Assembly (NCBI RefSeq): GCF_044904705.1
Contig: NZ_JADIKL010000004.1
Coordinates: 434,001-498,000 of the forward strand
Length of the DNA stretch: 64,000 bases
Direction: 5' to 3'
Source: Rhodanobacter_A agri
GTDB lineage: Bacteria > Pseudomonadota > Gammaproteobacteria > Xanthomonadales > Rhodanobacteraceae
The position numbers and the translations under genes were made by a program. Under the pieces are notes generated by a model, which was not told the origin of the DNA, made no database searches, and saw only the letters and a program-made list of their open reading frames with translations. Position 1 is the first letter of the stretch, and the number at the start of each line of letters is the position of its first letter. Below, one piece after another: positions 55,396 through 64,000 of the stretch.

Positions 55396-55799
55396 GGTGG
55401 TGCTACTCCGGTACACGAATCGGGGAACGGCGGCGCGCGGATGCGCGGGACGCGGCGTGGGCGCGCACCGCCGGATGGGGACGCCCATGGTATCGGATCG
55501 TGGCTCGCCCAGCGTTGCCATGGAGCGCGCCATCGCCGGCGCACGCCGTGCGGAAGTGACGCATGGGCGATCTCTATGCCGCATCGCTGTAGCCGGATGC
55601 CGTCGGTTTCGACGCGCTGATGCGGTCGATCGGGCGATCAGCGAGCAGGGTAGTTCGAAGCATGTGCACCTCGACCGCTGGCGCCTGAGCTAGCGGGCAG
55701 GGCGCGATCACACGCTCACCATGACCAAAGGCCCATGAGCGCGATCGTGCGGAGCGCTAGATTCGAAAGTTCTTGCGTGGAATCGCTCAGGGGAAAACC
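55396..55799. other. divergent spacer between pyrC and the M28 peptidase
   Basis: These 404 bases should contain both promoters. Short open frames are present on both strands but none has a ribosome site or recognisable product. No repeat stands out. Confidence 0.5.
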
Positions 55800-57389
55800 G
55801 TGATCAAGCGTTGCATGTTGATGTTGTGCCTGGGTTTCAGCGGCCTGGCTCTGGCCCAGGAGCCGGTAGATCAGGAGATGGCCAGCCGTATCCGGCAGGA
55901 GGCCTTTCACCATTCGCAGGTGATGGACATCCTCGGCCACCTCACCGAGGACATCGGCCCGCGTCTCACCAACTCGCCGCAGATGGCCAAGGCGAATGCG
56001 TGGACGCGCGAACAGTTCGGCAAGTGGGGCCTGGCCAATGCGCACGACGAGGCCTTCGACGATTTCGGCCGCGGCTGGGAGTTCAGCGAGGCCAGCGTGG
56101 ACATGCTCGCCCCCCGCAGCGCGCCGCTGTATGCGCTGCCCAAGGCGTGGACGCCCGGCACAGACGGCCCGGTCGAGGGCGAGGTGATGCGGGTAAGCAT
56201 CAAGAGCCGCAAGGACCTCGACCAGTACAAGGGCAAGCTCAAGGGCAGGATCCTGCTGCTGGACGATGCGCGCGAGTACAAGCCCGGCACCGAGGCCGAC
56301 TGGCAGCGCTACGACGAAGACCAACTCACCGAGCTGCAGCGCCTCGACCTGCCCAAGGGCGCGACCCGCGATCGCGCCGCCCTCATCAAGCGTTACGCCG
56401 AGCGCCAGGAGCTGACGCGCACGGTCAACGCGTTCTTTGTCGCCGAAGGCGCGCTGGCCACGATCGGCATCAGCGGCTGGGACAACGGCATCATCCGCGC
56501 TGGCGGCGGCGGTTCGCGCCGCGCCGGCGAGTCCGTGGGCGTGCCGGAACTGGTGATGATGGCTGAGCACTACAACCCGCTGGTACGCGCGCTGGAGCGC
56601 AAGGAGACAGTGAAGCTGCGCGTGGACGTCAAGGCGCGCTTCACCGACGACAGCAACCGGCCCGGCTACAACACCCTTGCCGAGATTCCCGGCAGCGGCG
56701 GCAAGGCGAATGAGATCGTGATGCTGGGCGCGCACATGGATTCCTGGCACACCGGCACCGGCGCTTCCGACAACGGCGCCGGCGTGGCGGTGATGATGGA
56801 GGCCATGCGCATCCTCAAGGCGGTGGGCGCGAAGCCGAAGCGCACCATCCGCGTGGGGCTGTGGAGCGGCGAGGAGCAGGGCTTGATCGGCTCGCGCGCC
56901 TATGTGGCGAAGCATTTCGCGGCGTATCCGGAGCCCACCGATCCCGCGCAGCAGGCGCTGCCCGCCTTCCTGCGCGAACCCACCGGCACGCTGCAGAAGA
57001 AAGCCGAATACGAGCGTTTCGCGGCCTACTTCAACATGGATAACGGTTCGGGCCGCTTCCGCGGCATCTATGCCCAGGAGAACACCGCGGTGATGCCGAT
57101 CTTCAAGGCCTGGCTGGAACCGTTCCACGACGTCGGCGCCACCACCGTGACCAGCCGCAACACCGGCAGCACCGACCACGTTTCTTTCGACGCCGTGGGC
57201 CTGCCGGGCTTCCAGTTCATCCAGGACAAGCTGGACTACTCCACCAACGTCCACCACAGCAACCTGGATACGTTGGACCACGCCTCCGCGGATGATCTGA
57301 AGCAGGCCGCCGCCATCGTGGCCTTCTTCGCCTGGCAGGCCGCGCAGCGCGAAGAGAAGTTGCCGCGCAAGTCGCTGGCGCAGGACTGA
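55800..57389 (+). CDS. secreted M28 metallopeptidase
   Basis: A 529-residue M28-family aminopeptidase/carboxypeptidase with a signal peptide (MIKRCMLMLCLGFSGLALA). A PA-like insert (about 110-240) precedes the catalytic part with the bimetal ligands His and Asp in GAHMDSWHTGTGASDNGAG, Glu-Glu in SGEEQGLIGS, Asp in NMDNGSG and His in VHHSNLDTLD. It probably trims peptides in the periplasm or outside. The start is GTG with CAGGGGAA upstream. A REP-like hairpin follows the stop codon. Confidence 0.9.
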   Translation: MIKRCMLMLCLGFSGLALAQEPVDQEMASRIRQEAFHHSQVMDILGHLTEDIGPRLTNSPQMAKANAWTREQFGKWGLANAHDEAFDDFGRGWEFSEASVDMLAPRSAPLYALPKAWTPGTDGPVEGEVMRVSIKSRKDLDQYKGKLKGRILLLDDAREYKPGTEADWQRYDEDQLTELQRLDLPKGATRDRAALIKRYAERQELTRTVNAFFVAEGALATIGISGWDNGIIRAGGGGSRRAGESVGVPELVMMAEHYNPLVRALERKETVKLRVDVKARFTDDSNRPGYNTLAEIPGSGGKANEIVMLGAHMDSWHTGTGASDNGAGVAVMMEAMRILKAVGAKPKRTIRVGLWSGEEQGLIGSRAYVAKHFAAYPEPTDPAQQALPAFLREPTGTLQKKAEYERFAAYFNMDNGSGRFRGIYAQENTAVMPIFKAWLEPFHDVGATTVTSRNTGSTDHVSFDAVGLPGFQFIQDKLDYSTNVHHSNLDTLDHASADDLKQAAAIVAFFAWQAAQREEKLPRKSLAQD

Positions 57390-57399
57390 TGGCACGACG

Positions 57400-57422
57400 C
57401 CCCTCTCCCCATGGGAGAGGGG
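57400..57422. repeat. palindromic hairpin, REP-like
   Basis: CCCCTCTCCC (57400-57409) and GGGAGAGGGG (57413-57422) form a perfect 10-bp stem with a 3-base loop, 10 bases after the M28 stop codon. A second C/T-rich stretch at about 57477 may be its partner. Such CCTCTCCC hairpins are frequent intergenic repeats in Xanthomonadales and may also terminate transcription. Confidence 0.6.
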
Positions 57423-57550
57423 TTGGGAGGAAGGAGAGGGTACGGGCGAAGCGTGTTCGCGCCGGCGCTGCGCACCACTCTCTCCCGCAGAGATAAAGAA
57501 GCGAGCCTCGCCGCTTGAGGCCCGCCAGCTGGCGTGGGACGATCCCACCG

Positions 57551-57994
57551 ATGAGCAGCGCCTCTCCCCCGGCAACGCATCTGCGCGACCTCGCCCGCCT
57601 GCGCCGCGTGCGTGACCGCATCGATCGCGAATACGCCCAGCCGCTGGACGTCGAATCCCTGGCGGACACCATCGGCATGTCGGCCGGCCACCTCAGCCGC
57701 CAGTTCAAGCTCGCCTTCGGCGAGTCGCCCTACAGCTACCTTATGACGCGACGGATCGAGCGTGCGATGGCGCTGCTGCGTCGCGGCGACCTCAGTGTCA
57801 CCGAGGTCTGCTACACGGTGGGCTGCGCCTCGCTGGGTACCTTCAGCACCCGTTTCACCGAATTGGTTGGCCAGTCGCCCAGCGTTTACCGGCGCGAGGC
57901 GGCGCTGGCGACCGCAGGCATGCCGTCGTGCGTGGCGCGCCAGGTGACGCGACCGATCAGAAATCGAGAAGCGCCGGCCACGGAAGAAACCTAG
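57551..57994 (+). CDS. short AraC-family regulator
   Basis: A 147-residue regulator that is essentially one AraC-type double HTH: VESLADTIGMSAGHLSRQFK (HTH 1), RRIERAMALLRRGDLSVTEV, then VGCASLGTFSTRFTELVGQSP (HTH 2). A separate effector domain is missing. The ATG at 57551 is preferred to 57515. Its stop codon is one base from the ATG of the VOC gene, so the two form an operon and it may regulate its own cluster. Confidence 0.88.
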   Translation: MSSASPPATHLRDLARLRRVRDRIDREYAQPLDVESLADTIGMSAGHLSRQFKLAFGESPYSYLMTRRIERAMALLRRGDLSVTEVCYTVGCASLGTFSTRFTELVGQSPSVYRREAALATAGMPSCVARQVTRPIRNREAPATEET

Positions 57995-57995
57995 G

Positions 57996-58439
57996 ATGGC
58001 GACACCTTCCACACCGAGCGACACCGTCATGGACATCAACATCCACGCCAGCTTTCTCCCGCACAACGACCCCGATGCCTCGCTGGCGTTCTACCGCGAC
58101 ACCCTTGGCTTCGAAGTGCGCAACGACGTCGGCTACGGCGGCATGCGCTGGATCACCGTCGGCCCGGTCGGCCAGCCCGGCACCGCCATCGTGCTGTATC
58201 CGCCGCAGGCCAGCCCCGGCATCACCGACGACGAGAAGCGCACCATCGCCGAGATGATGGCCAAGGGTACCTACGCGATCATGCTGCTGGCGACCCCGGA
58301 CCTCGACGCCAGCTTCGAGCGCATCCAGGCCAGCGGCGCCGAGATCGTCGAGGAGCCGACCATGCAGCCGTACGGCGTGCGCGACTGCGCCATCCGCGAC
58401 CCGGCCGGCAACCTGCTGCGCGTGCAGGAACGGCGCTGA
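57996..58439 (+). CDS. VOC-family protein
   Basis: A 147-residue VOC (glyoxalase/bleomycin-resistance fold) protein: LAFYRDTLGFEVRND, DLDASFERIQASGAEIVEEP and CAIRDPAGNLLRVQE. Metal ligands are not all obvious. Start may also be the ATG at 58029, where the domain begins. It lies within an apparent operon between the AraC regulator and the DUF1801 gene. The combination is typical of small stress or antibiotic-tolerance loci, but substrate is unknown. Confidence 0.85.
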   Translation: MATPSTPSDTVMDINIHASFLPHNDPDASLAFYRDTLGFEVRNDVGYGGMRWITVGPVGQPGTAIVLYPPQASPGITDDEKRTIAEMMAKGTYAIMLLATPDLDASFERIQASGAEIVEEPTMQPYGVRDCAIRDPAGNLLRVQERR

Positions 58440-58473
58440 ACTTTTCCAGATCGAATTTTGCGAGGAGTTTCCG

Positions 58474-58959
58474 ATGAGCCCGGTTGCCAAGAAAGCCGCA
58501 AAGAAGACCCCAGCCAAGACCACCGCGTCGCCCGACAAAAAAACCGGCTTCAGCGACGACGAGAAGGCCGCGATGAAGGCCTACGCCCAGGAGCTGAAGG
58601 CGCAGGCACGCGCGGACAGAACCCGGGAGGACGGCGAGCGCGAAGTGCTGGCGGCGATCGCCGCGATGCCGGAGTCCGATCGCGTCATTGCCGCGCGGGT
58701 GCATGCCCTCGTCAAGGCCCATGCCCCGGTGCTGGTGCCGAGGACCTGGTACGGCATGCCGGCGTACAGCAAGGACGACAAGGTGGTCTGTTTCTTCAAG
58801 GACGCGCAGAAGTTCAAGGACCGTTACGCCACCTTCGGCTTCAACGACAAGGCCATGCTCGACGACGGTGCCATGTGGCCGACCGCGTTTGCGCTAACGA
58901 CGATGAACGCCGATGTGGAGAAGCGCATCGCCGTGTTGTTGAAGAAGGCCTTGGGCTGA
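58474..58959 (+). CDS. DUF1801 protein with Lys-rich N-terminus
   Basis: A 161-residue protein. The N-terminal 25 residues are a Lys/Ala/Pro-rich tail (KKAAKKTPAKTTASPDKK). The rest is a DUF1801-like domain with RTWYGMPAYSKDDKVVCFFKDA and FGFNDKAMLDDGAMWPTAF. The YdhG/FraH-like family has been linked to iron delivery, but this is not certain. GAGGAG precedes the ATG. It is the third gene of the AraC/VOC cluster, 34 bases after VOC. Confidence 0.8.
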   Translation: MSPVAKKAAKKTPAKTTASPDKKTGFSDDEKAAMKAYAQELKAQARADRTREDGEREVLAAIAAMPESDRVIAARVHALVKAHAPVLVPRTWYGMPAYSKDDKVVCFFKDAQKFKDRYATFGFNDKAMLDDGAMWPTAFALTTMNADVEKRIAVLLKKALG

Positions 58960-58975
58960 GCCATCCATTTTGGAT

Positions 58976-59012
58976 CGGTGAGCGGGCGGGATGTTTTCCC
59001 GCCCGCTCACCG
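58976..59012. terminator. 16-bp perfect hairpin after the AraC/VOC/DUF1801 cluster
   Basis: The arms at 58976-58991 and 58997-59012 (CGGTGAGCGGGC... and its complement) form a perfect 16-bp stem with the loop TGTTT. It lies 17 bases after the DUF1801 stop codon. No T-run follows, but the stability suggests a terminator. Confidence 0.65.
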
Positions 59013-59055
59013 GTCTCCTAAGATGGCGCTCCGCTCACCGATGAGGCCACTCGCC

Positions 59056-60648
59056 ATGCATACGGCTCTTCCACGTTCGTGCCGCGTCCTGCTGGGGCTG
59101 GCGCTCGCGTCATCCGCTCCGTGGGCCGCGGCTGCCGATTCGGCGCCTGTGACGCACGTAGACAGCGGTACGCTGTCGGGTATCCACGATGCCCAGACGG
59201 GCCTCGATGAGTTCAAGGGCATTCCGTATGCCGCGCCGCCCGTCGGCGCACTACGCTGGAAGCCGCCGCAGCCCGCGGCTGCGTGGAACGGCGCGCGCAG
59301 CGCCGAGCATTTCGGCCCGCGCTGCATGCAGCGGCCGCTGTTCGGCGACATGGTGTTCCGCTCCGCCGGCATGAGCGAAGACTGCCTCTACCTCAACGTA
59401 TGGAAGCCGGCGCACGCCACGGCCGGCAAGTTGCCGGTGCTGGTGTATTTCTACGGCGGCGGCTTCCTGGGCGGCGATGGTTCGGAGCCGCGCTACGACG
59501 GCGCCAGTCTGGCGCGGCACGGCATCGTCACGGTGACCGTGAACTACCGGCTGGACGTGTTCGGCTTCCTTGCCATGCCGGCCCTGACCGGCGAATCCCC
59601 GGCGCATGCCAGCGGCAACTACGGCTTGCTCGACCAGGTCGCCGCGCTGCGCTGGGTCCAGCGCAATATCGCGGCGTTCGGCGGCGATCCGGCCCAGGTC
59701 ACCATCGGTGGCGAATCGGCCGGCGCCATGTCGGTGTCGGCGCTGATGGCCTCACCGCTGTCAAAAGGGCTGATGCAGCGTGCCATCGGCGAGAGCGGCG
59801 CGGTACTCGGCAATCTCAAACCGGGGCCGCTGGTGCTGGCCGAACAGCAGGGCCAGGCCTATATGCAGCATGTCGGCGCGCATTCGCTGACGGAGCTGCG
59901 CGCGATGAAAGCGGACGTTCTGCTCAAGGCCTGCGGCGACAAAGGCGTGCCCGAGTTCGGTCCCATCCTCGACGGGTATTTTCTGCCGCGCCCGCCCGAG
60001 GCCATCTACGCGGCCGGTGCGCAGGCGCACATCCCGCTGCTGCTGGGTTCGAACTCACAGGAGGGTTACTACCCGTACCTGCTCGGCAAGCAAGCGCCCA
60101 CGCCGGCGAACTATCGCGCCGCGGTGCAGCGGGTGTTCGGCACGCATGCGGACGAGGCGCTCAAGCTTTATCCGGGCGGCGACGAGGCGGAAGTGAAAAC
60201 TTCTGGCACCGCGCTGGAAGGCGACCAGTTCATCGCCTTCGCCACCCGGCGCTGGATGGACTGGCAGCGCAAGACCGGCAAGGCGCCGGTGTATTACTAC
60301 TACTTCGACCAGCCGCGCCCGGCGAAGCGCGACGGCAGTGCCGGCCCGGATGCCGGCGCGGTGCACAGTGGCGAGATCGAATACGCGCTGGGCGACCTTG
60401 CCGGTAACCGTGTCTATGCGTGGACCGCTACCGACCAGCGCGTCTCGGTGGTGATGGAAGGCTACTGGGCCAACTTCATCAAGACCGGCGATCCCAACGG
60501 GGCGGGCCTGCCGCACTGGCCGGCCGCCGCGGACAAGGACGATGGCGTGCTGCGCCAGGTGATCGGCGCGGAGACGCATACCTTCATCGACCGAAACGCG
60601 GCGCGCTACGAATTCCTGCAGCGCTTCGAGCCCGACGCACATCTCTGA
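59056..60648 (+). CDS. exported type-B carboxylesterase
   Basis: A 530-residue type-B carboxylesterase/lipase with a signal peptide (to about residue 30, SSAPWAAA). The nucleophile is Ser221 in GGESAGAMS; FKGIPYAAPPVG, EDCLYLNVW and YFYGGGFLGGDGS (oxyanion hole) are typical, and His is expected in VHSGEIEYA. It hydrolyses esters in the periplasm or outside. The ATG at 59056 has GAGG 9 bases upstream; in-frame ATGs at 59041 and 59024 are alternatives. Confidence 0.92.
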   Translation: MHTALPRSCRVLLGLALASSAPWAAAADSAPVTHVDSGTLSGIHDAQTGLDEFKGIPYAAPPVGALRWKPPQPAAAWNGARSAEHFGPRCMQRPLFGDMVFRSAGMSEDCLYLNVWKPAHATAGKLPVLVYFYGGGFLGGDGSEPRYDGASLARHGIVTVTVNYRLDVFGFLAMPALTGESPAHASGNYGLLDQVAALRWVQRNIAAFGGDPAQVTIGGESAGAMSVSALMASPLSKGLMQRAIGESGAVLGNLKPGPLVLAEQQGQAYMQHVGAHSLTELRAMKADVLLKACGDKGVPEFGPILDGYFLPRPPEAIYAAGAQAHIPLLLGSNSQEGYYPYLLGKQAPTPANYRAAVQRVFGTHADEALKLYPGGDEAEVKTSGTALEGDQFIAFATRRWMDWQRKTGKAPVYYYYFDQPRPAKRDGSAGPDAGAVHSGEIEYALGDLAGNRVYAWTATDQRVSVVMEGYWANFIKTGDPNGAGLPHWPAAADKDDGVLRQVIGAETHTFIDRNAARYEFLQRFEPDAHL

Positions 60649-60670
60649 AGCGCCGAAAGCGGCCTTCGCG

Positions 60671-61039
60671 TCAGTAGGGCCGTGTGCGCTTGCCGGCTGC
60701 GCTGGCGGCCTGCATCTCGACGCTGAGGGTGAAGGTGCGCCGCTCGTCCGGCTGCATGGCGCCGACGCCCACCAGCTTGCGCGCGATCTCCTCGCCGCGT
60801 TCGTTGCGGATGGTCAGCACCATCGAATACTCCCACGCGCCGCTGTCGGGATTGCGGAAGCTGCCTTCCACGCGCAGCGGCACAGACGCCGCCGGCGCTG
60901 CGCGGGCGCCGCTGGTCGGTTCGCTGAAGCGCAGCTTGTGGCGGCAGGCCGGGCACACGCTCGCACTTTCGAGGATGGTCTCCCGGCAGTGCGGGCAGGT
61001 GCGCGTCGCCCCGGCCGTGCCTGACGCTGCGGCGCTCAC
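60671..61039 (-). CDS. zinc-ribbon protein coupled to bactofilin
   Basis: A 122-residue protein. Near the N-terminus a zinc ribbon has CPHC and CPAC pairs 10 residues apart. The C-terminal part is beta-rich (EYSMVLTIRNERGEEIARKLVG, ERRTFTLSVEM), like a small immunoglobulin-type sandwich. The start is GTG at 61039 and overlaps the bactofilin stop codon (GTGA, 4 bases), so translation is coupled. A role together with bactofilin is inferred from this overlap only. Confidence 0.7.
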   Translation of the reverse strand: MSAAASGTAGATRTCPHCRETILESASVCPACRHKLRFSEPTSGARAAPAASVPLRVEGSFRNPDSGAWEYSMVLTIRNERGEEIARKLVGVGAMQPDERRTFTLSVEMQAASAAGKRTRPY

Positions 61040-61554
61040 GAACTTGTGCCGTTGTGCCTGTCGCTCGTACGTGCGGCGTTGTCATCCCAGCCGAACTCGG
61101 CCTGGCCGCGCATGCGCGAGCCGGCGGCCACGCTGAGTGAACCGGCCTTCAGATCGCCGGTCAGCGCGCCGCTCTGCAGCAATTCCACGTGTGCCGCGGA
61201 TTCGATGTTGCCCACCAGCTCGCCTGCGATGGTGACCTTCTCCGCGCGTACGCTGCCGGTCACCTTGGCGCCGGGTTCGATGGTGAGGTCCCCGCGCACG
61301 CTGATGTCGCCCTTGAAGTTGCCGGCGATGCGCACGTGGCCGGCGCCCTCGATCTTGCCCTCAATGGTGATGTCGGGCGCGATCAGCGACTCGGCCTTGG
61401 GCTTGCCCGGTACGGCCACGGGCGTGGGACGGGAGACCGGCTGTACCGGCGCCGCCGCTTCCGGCTTGGCTTCAGGAATGTCGAAACGGGCCTGTTCCGT
61501 GGCTTCGGGCACTGCAGCGGTAGGGGACTTGGCGGTTTCTTTCCACAAGGCCAT
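61036..61554 (-). CDS. bactofilin (polymer-forming cytoskeletal protein)
   Basis: A 172-residue bactofilin. A flexible Ala/Pro-rich N-terminal tail (to about 55) is followed by the right-handed beta-helix: SLIAPDITIEGKIEGAGHVRIAG, then regular six-residue-like turns with GDISVRGDLTIEPGAKVTGSV and LTGDLKAGSLSV. Bactofilins polymerise without nucleotide and scaffold cell-shape, stalk or motility complexes. The ATG at 61554 starts MALWKETAK. It is the first gene in a coupled pair with the zinc-ribbon gene. Confidence 0.9.
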   Translation of the reverse strand: MALWKETAKSPTAAVPEATEQARFDIPEAKPEAAAPVQPVSRPTPVAVPGKPKAESLIAPDITIEGKIEGAGHVRIAGNFKGDISVRGDLTIEPGAKVTGSVRAEKVTIAGELVGNIESAAHVELLQSGALTGDLKAGSLSVAAGSRMRGQAEFGWDDNAARTSDRHNGTSS

Positions 61555-61841
61555 GGCGGGGCTCCGCTCACTCAGGGGGAGGTCGAGCGTACCCCCGGGC
61601 GGCTGGGATGGAAACCGGTGCAGACAGCTCGGGTTCACGGCTTGGAGCACGGATAGGCCGATAAACGCCAAAACCTGCGTTTCCATGGCAGTCTTCCTAC
61701 CTTCGATGGCTCCGCGCGAGTTCCTGCGTACTTAAGCGATGTGTCGCCTCGCAGGGCTGCAGCGATTCCGATGACAAGCGCCAGGGGGCAGTTGAAGCCA
61801 GCCGCGTTCGGGTAGAGTGCGCCATCTGACAGGGGGTGGTC

Positions 61842-63002
61842 GTGGCGACTTTCAGGACCGGCTGCGTGCTGGCGATGTTGGCGTTGGCATGGTGGGTGAT
61901 TCAGCCTGCCTTTGCGCAACAGCCTCCTGTCGCAGGCGACCCGCAGTTCCGCCCGCCACCGCCCGGCGCGCACCCGCCGCCGCAAGGGCCGCCGCCGCGT
62001 GGCGCGCCGGGATGGGTGCCGCCCCCGCCCCCGCCGCCATCGCCAAGGGTCGAAGCGGAGGCGCCCGCTGCGGCGCCGGCCTTGCTACCCGCTCCTGCGC
62101 AGGTGGCGCCCGCTCCTACGCGTGCGGACCCGATCGTAGCGGTGGGAAGCACTGCGGCCCCTGCGCCGCTTGCAGCAACGTCTGCGACGCTGCCCGCCAC
62201 GCAAGCTGCATCATCGAGCGCCGCGCCGTCGAGCGTACCCGTGTCCTCGACGCCCGATGCCGTCGCCGTACCGCCATCGCAAAGGCATTCGCTGGCCTGG
62301 CTGCTGCTGCCGGTACTGGGTGTCGTGCTGCTGGCCTGGTGGGCGTCGCTGCGCCGCGCCCGGCAGCTGGGGCAGCAGACCGAACAGCTGACGCGCCAGC
62401 AGCGCTTCCTGAAATCCGCACACAGCCACCTGCAGCGCAGGTCGGAACAACTGCAGTACCTGTCCATGCACGACCCGCTCACCGGCACGCTCAACCGGCA
62501 TGCTTTCGCCGGGGAGCTGCGCGCACGCATCGACCATCTGTCGAAATACAACCAGCCGCTGTGCCTGATCGTGTTCGACCTCGACCACTTCAAGCAGATC
62601 AACGACCGCTACGGTCACCAGGCGGGTGACGCGGCATTGGCGCTGGTGGTGGGGGTGGCGCGCGAACACCTGGTGAGCGACGACTTGTTCGGCCGTTTCG
62701 GCGGCGACGAATTCATGATCGCCTGCGGTGGACAGGACACGACCCAGGCCACGGCGCTGGCCGACGCCCTGCGTACCGCCGTGGCTGCCCGTGCGCCTCA
62801 GGCGGAGCCGCCGATTCCCGATCTCACGCTGAGCCTTGGCGTGGCGCAGGCCGATCCGCAGCGTGGCTACGACGCGGACGAACTGTTCGCGCGCGCCGAC
62901 GCGGCGCTGTACGCGGCCAAGCGCCGCGGCCGCAATCAGGTGGTCGCCGACGCCAGCGACGAAGCGTTGCCGATGCCGGACGCCGTGCGCCGGCACCTGT
63001 AA
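61842..63002 (+). CDS. membrane-anchored GGDEF diguanylate cyclase
   Basis: A 386-residue protein. After an N-terminal signal or anchor segment (to about residue 25) comes a Pro/Ala-rich extracytoplasmic region (to about 145), a membrane span (WLLLPVLGVVLLAWW), a short coiled coil and a GGDEF domain with the intact motif GGDEF (287-291). The inhibitory RxxD site upstream reads LVSD, so the Arg is missing and product inhibition by c-di-GMP is probably weak. It should make c-di-GMP. The start is GTG 61842 with AGGGGG 5 bases upstream. Confidence 0.88.
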   Translation: MATFRTGCVLAMLALAWWVIQPAFAQQPPVAGDPQFRPPPPGAHPPPQGPPPRGAPGWVPPPPPPPSPRVEAEAPAAAPALLPAPAQVAPAPTRADPIVAVGSTAAPAPLAATSATLPATQAASSSAAPSSVPVSSTPDAVAVPPSQRHSLAWLLLPVLGVVLLAWWASLRRARQLGQQTEQLTRQQRFLKSAHSHLQRRSEQLQYLSMHDPLTGTLNRHAFAGELRARIDHLSKYNQPLCLIVFDLDHFKQINDRYGHQAGDAALALVVGVAREHLVSDDLFGRFGGDEFMIACGGQDTTQATALADALRTAVAARAPQAEPPIPDLTLSLGVAQADPQRGYDADELFARADAALYAAKRRGRNQVVADASDEALPMPDAVRRHL

Positions 63003-63011
63003 TGAGCGCGC

Positions 63012-63854
63012 TCAGCGCCGGATCGCAAGCACTCCATCCAGTGCCAGTTCTGATTTGAAGCCAGCCTCTTGCAGTCGCCGCGCCACCTCGCGCGGCACGT
63101 CGCGGCCGCTGGTCAGCTTGTTCGGGCTGCCGGTGTAGTGGAACAGGCGGCCGCCCCGGCGCAGCACGCGGGCGAGCTGTTCGTAGAACGCCAGCGAGTA
63201 CAGCTCGCCGGCGATGCCGAAGCGCGGCGGGTCGTGCAGCAGCGCGTCCACCGAAGCATCCGCGAGTTGCGCGATAGCCTGCGACACGTCGGCATGCCGC
63301 AGCGAGAGGCGACCGCCATGTTCCGGCGCGTCCGGGTCGGGCGACCATGGGTTGAGCGTGCGCAGCCACAGCACGTCCGGATTCTTCTCGAAGGAATGGA
63401 TGCGCGCTGCGCCAGCGTCCAGGCAGCAGGCGGCGAAGTAGCCCATGCCGCCGCAGGTATCCAGCACCGCTTTGCCGCGCGGTTCGACCAGCGCGACCTT
63501 GCGGCGTGCGTCGTCCAGCGGCGACGTCTTCGAAGTGGGCAGCATCTTGATGCCGTCGATCTCGAAGGTGGGCACGTCCCATTCGGTGGGCACCAGTTTG
63601 ATCAGCGCGCCGGAGAAGCGCGCCGCCGGCGCGAACGCCTCGCCGTCCCAGTAATGGATGCTGCGATCCTTTGGCAGGGGCGGGTAGGGGTAGCGTTCGC
63701 CGCGCCATTGCCAGGCGTCGGCCTGCAGCTGCGCGGTGCCGGTGGATCGGCCCAGGTCCAGCGAACCCGTCCACCCGGCGGCACCGGCATCGCGCGCGGC
63801 GAGCAAGGCCTCGGCAGTGGGGCGGGTAAGCAAGGGGCCGGCGTAATGCGTCAC
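63012..63854 (-). CDS. SAM-dependent methyltransferase-like protein
   Basis: A 280-residue protein with a class I methyltransferase core: VLDTCGGMGYFAACCLDAGA (SAM-binding motif I), IHSFEKNPDVLWL (motif II), and DALLHDPPRFG, where a DPP motif is typical of N-methyltransferases. An N-terminal region of about 110 residues with little similarity precedes it. The start is chosen as GTG at 63854 because AGGAG lies 8 bases upstream. It resembles COG2521-like predicted methyltransferases. It is convergent with the GGDEF gene, 9 bases away. Confidence 0.78.
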   Translation of the reverse strand: MTHYAGPLLTRPTAEALLAARDAGAAGWTGSLDLGRSTGTAQLQADAWQWRGERYPYPPLPKDRSIHYWDGEAFAPAARFSGALIKLVPTEWDVPTFEIDGIKMLPTSKTSPLDDARRKVALVEPRGKAVLDTCGGMGYFAACCLDAGAARIHSFEKNPDVLWLRTLNPWSPDPDAPEHGGRLSLRHADVSQAIAQLADASVDALLHDPPRFGIAGELYSLAFYEQLARVLRRGGRLFHYTGSPNKLTSGRDVPREVARRLQEAGFKSELALDGVLAIRR

Positions 63855-64000
63855 GAAGAAGTCTCCTGGGGCGCCGGTGCGGTGGTGCAAAGCGGTTCCG
63901 GCGAATGGCGAATCATGACGGATGTGGCGCCGGTAGCGACATCGTTCCGTTTTCCTCACGAAGACGGAGGCATAGTCGGGCGACTGCGGCCGGGGCCGCG

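Overview
The window is about 64 kb of GC-rich DNA from a gammaproteobacterium. The gene content, long antisense open frames typical of high GC, REP-associated transposase debris, a Clp/CRP-type site and the abundance of exported enzymes fit the Xanthomonadales, most likely Rhodanobacteraceae (a Dyella- or Luteibacter-like organism). This placement is inferred from content, not from a marker gene. I see no rRNA, tRNA, CRISPR array, prophage or conjugative module.

Layout. 0.1-9.2 kb: an exported alpha/beta hydrolase behind two TetR-type palindromes, a translationally coupled SPFH/SH3-like pair, a DinB-fold protein, a second exported hydrolase, a DUF2339 membrane protein and an STM3941-like protein. 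9.5-21 kb: a secretome block with an S53 peptidase fused to FG-GAP repeats, a heparinase/alginate-lyase-like enzyme with a long Pro-Ala linker and PPC domain, a Tat-exported amidase, a tandem PPC-like protein and the first member of an uncharacterised secreted family. A decayed REP transposase lies between the first two. 21-34 kb: small metabolic and regulatory genes (YciI-like, lipocalin-like with a divergent LysR regulator, YdeI-like, a 7TM receptor-like protein divergent from a CGNR regulator, a TonB-like lipoprotein, the second member of the secreted family, DUF3455, gluconokinase, a DsbA-like protein, a DHFR-like protein, a GlxA-type regulator, an exported VOC protein). 34-38 kb: DUF202, a Tat-exported M24 peptidase and a PNGase A homologue.

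38-52 kb: two paralogous giant autotransporters in direct orientation, each with a lipoprotein signal peptide, a passenger built of 204-bp (68-residue) repeats and a nearly identical beta-barrel. A GH3 beta-glucosidase and a D-serine dehydratase/D-threonine aldolase-like enzyme lie between them on the other strand. 52-64 kb: trxC, an M23 peptidase, pyrC, an M28 peptidase, an AraC/VOC/DUF1801 cluster, a type-B carboxylesterase, a bactofilin with a coupled zinc-ribbon protein, a GGDEF protein with a degenerate inhibitory site and a methyltransferase.

Taken together this is an accessory region rich in secreted peptidases, glycan-active enzymes and surface proteins, consistent with life on biopolymers or hosts. 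The most unusual elements are the lipidated twin autotransporters with their shared leader motif, the two-member three-cysteine secreted family, and the 7TM receptor-like/CGNR divergent pair.
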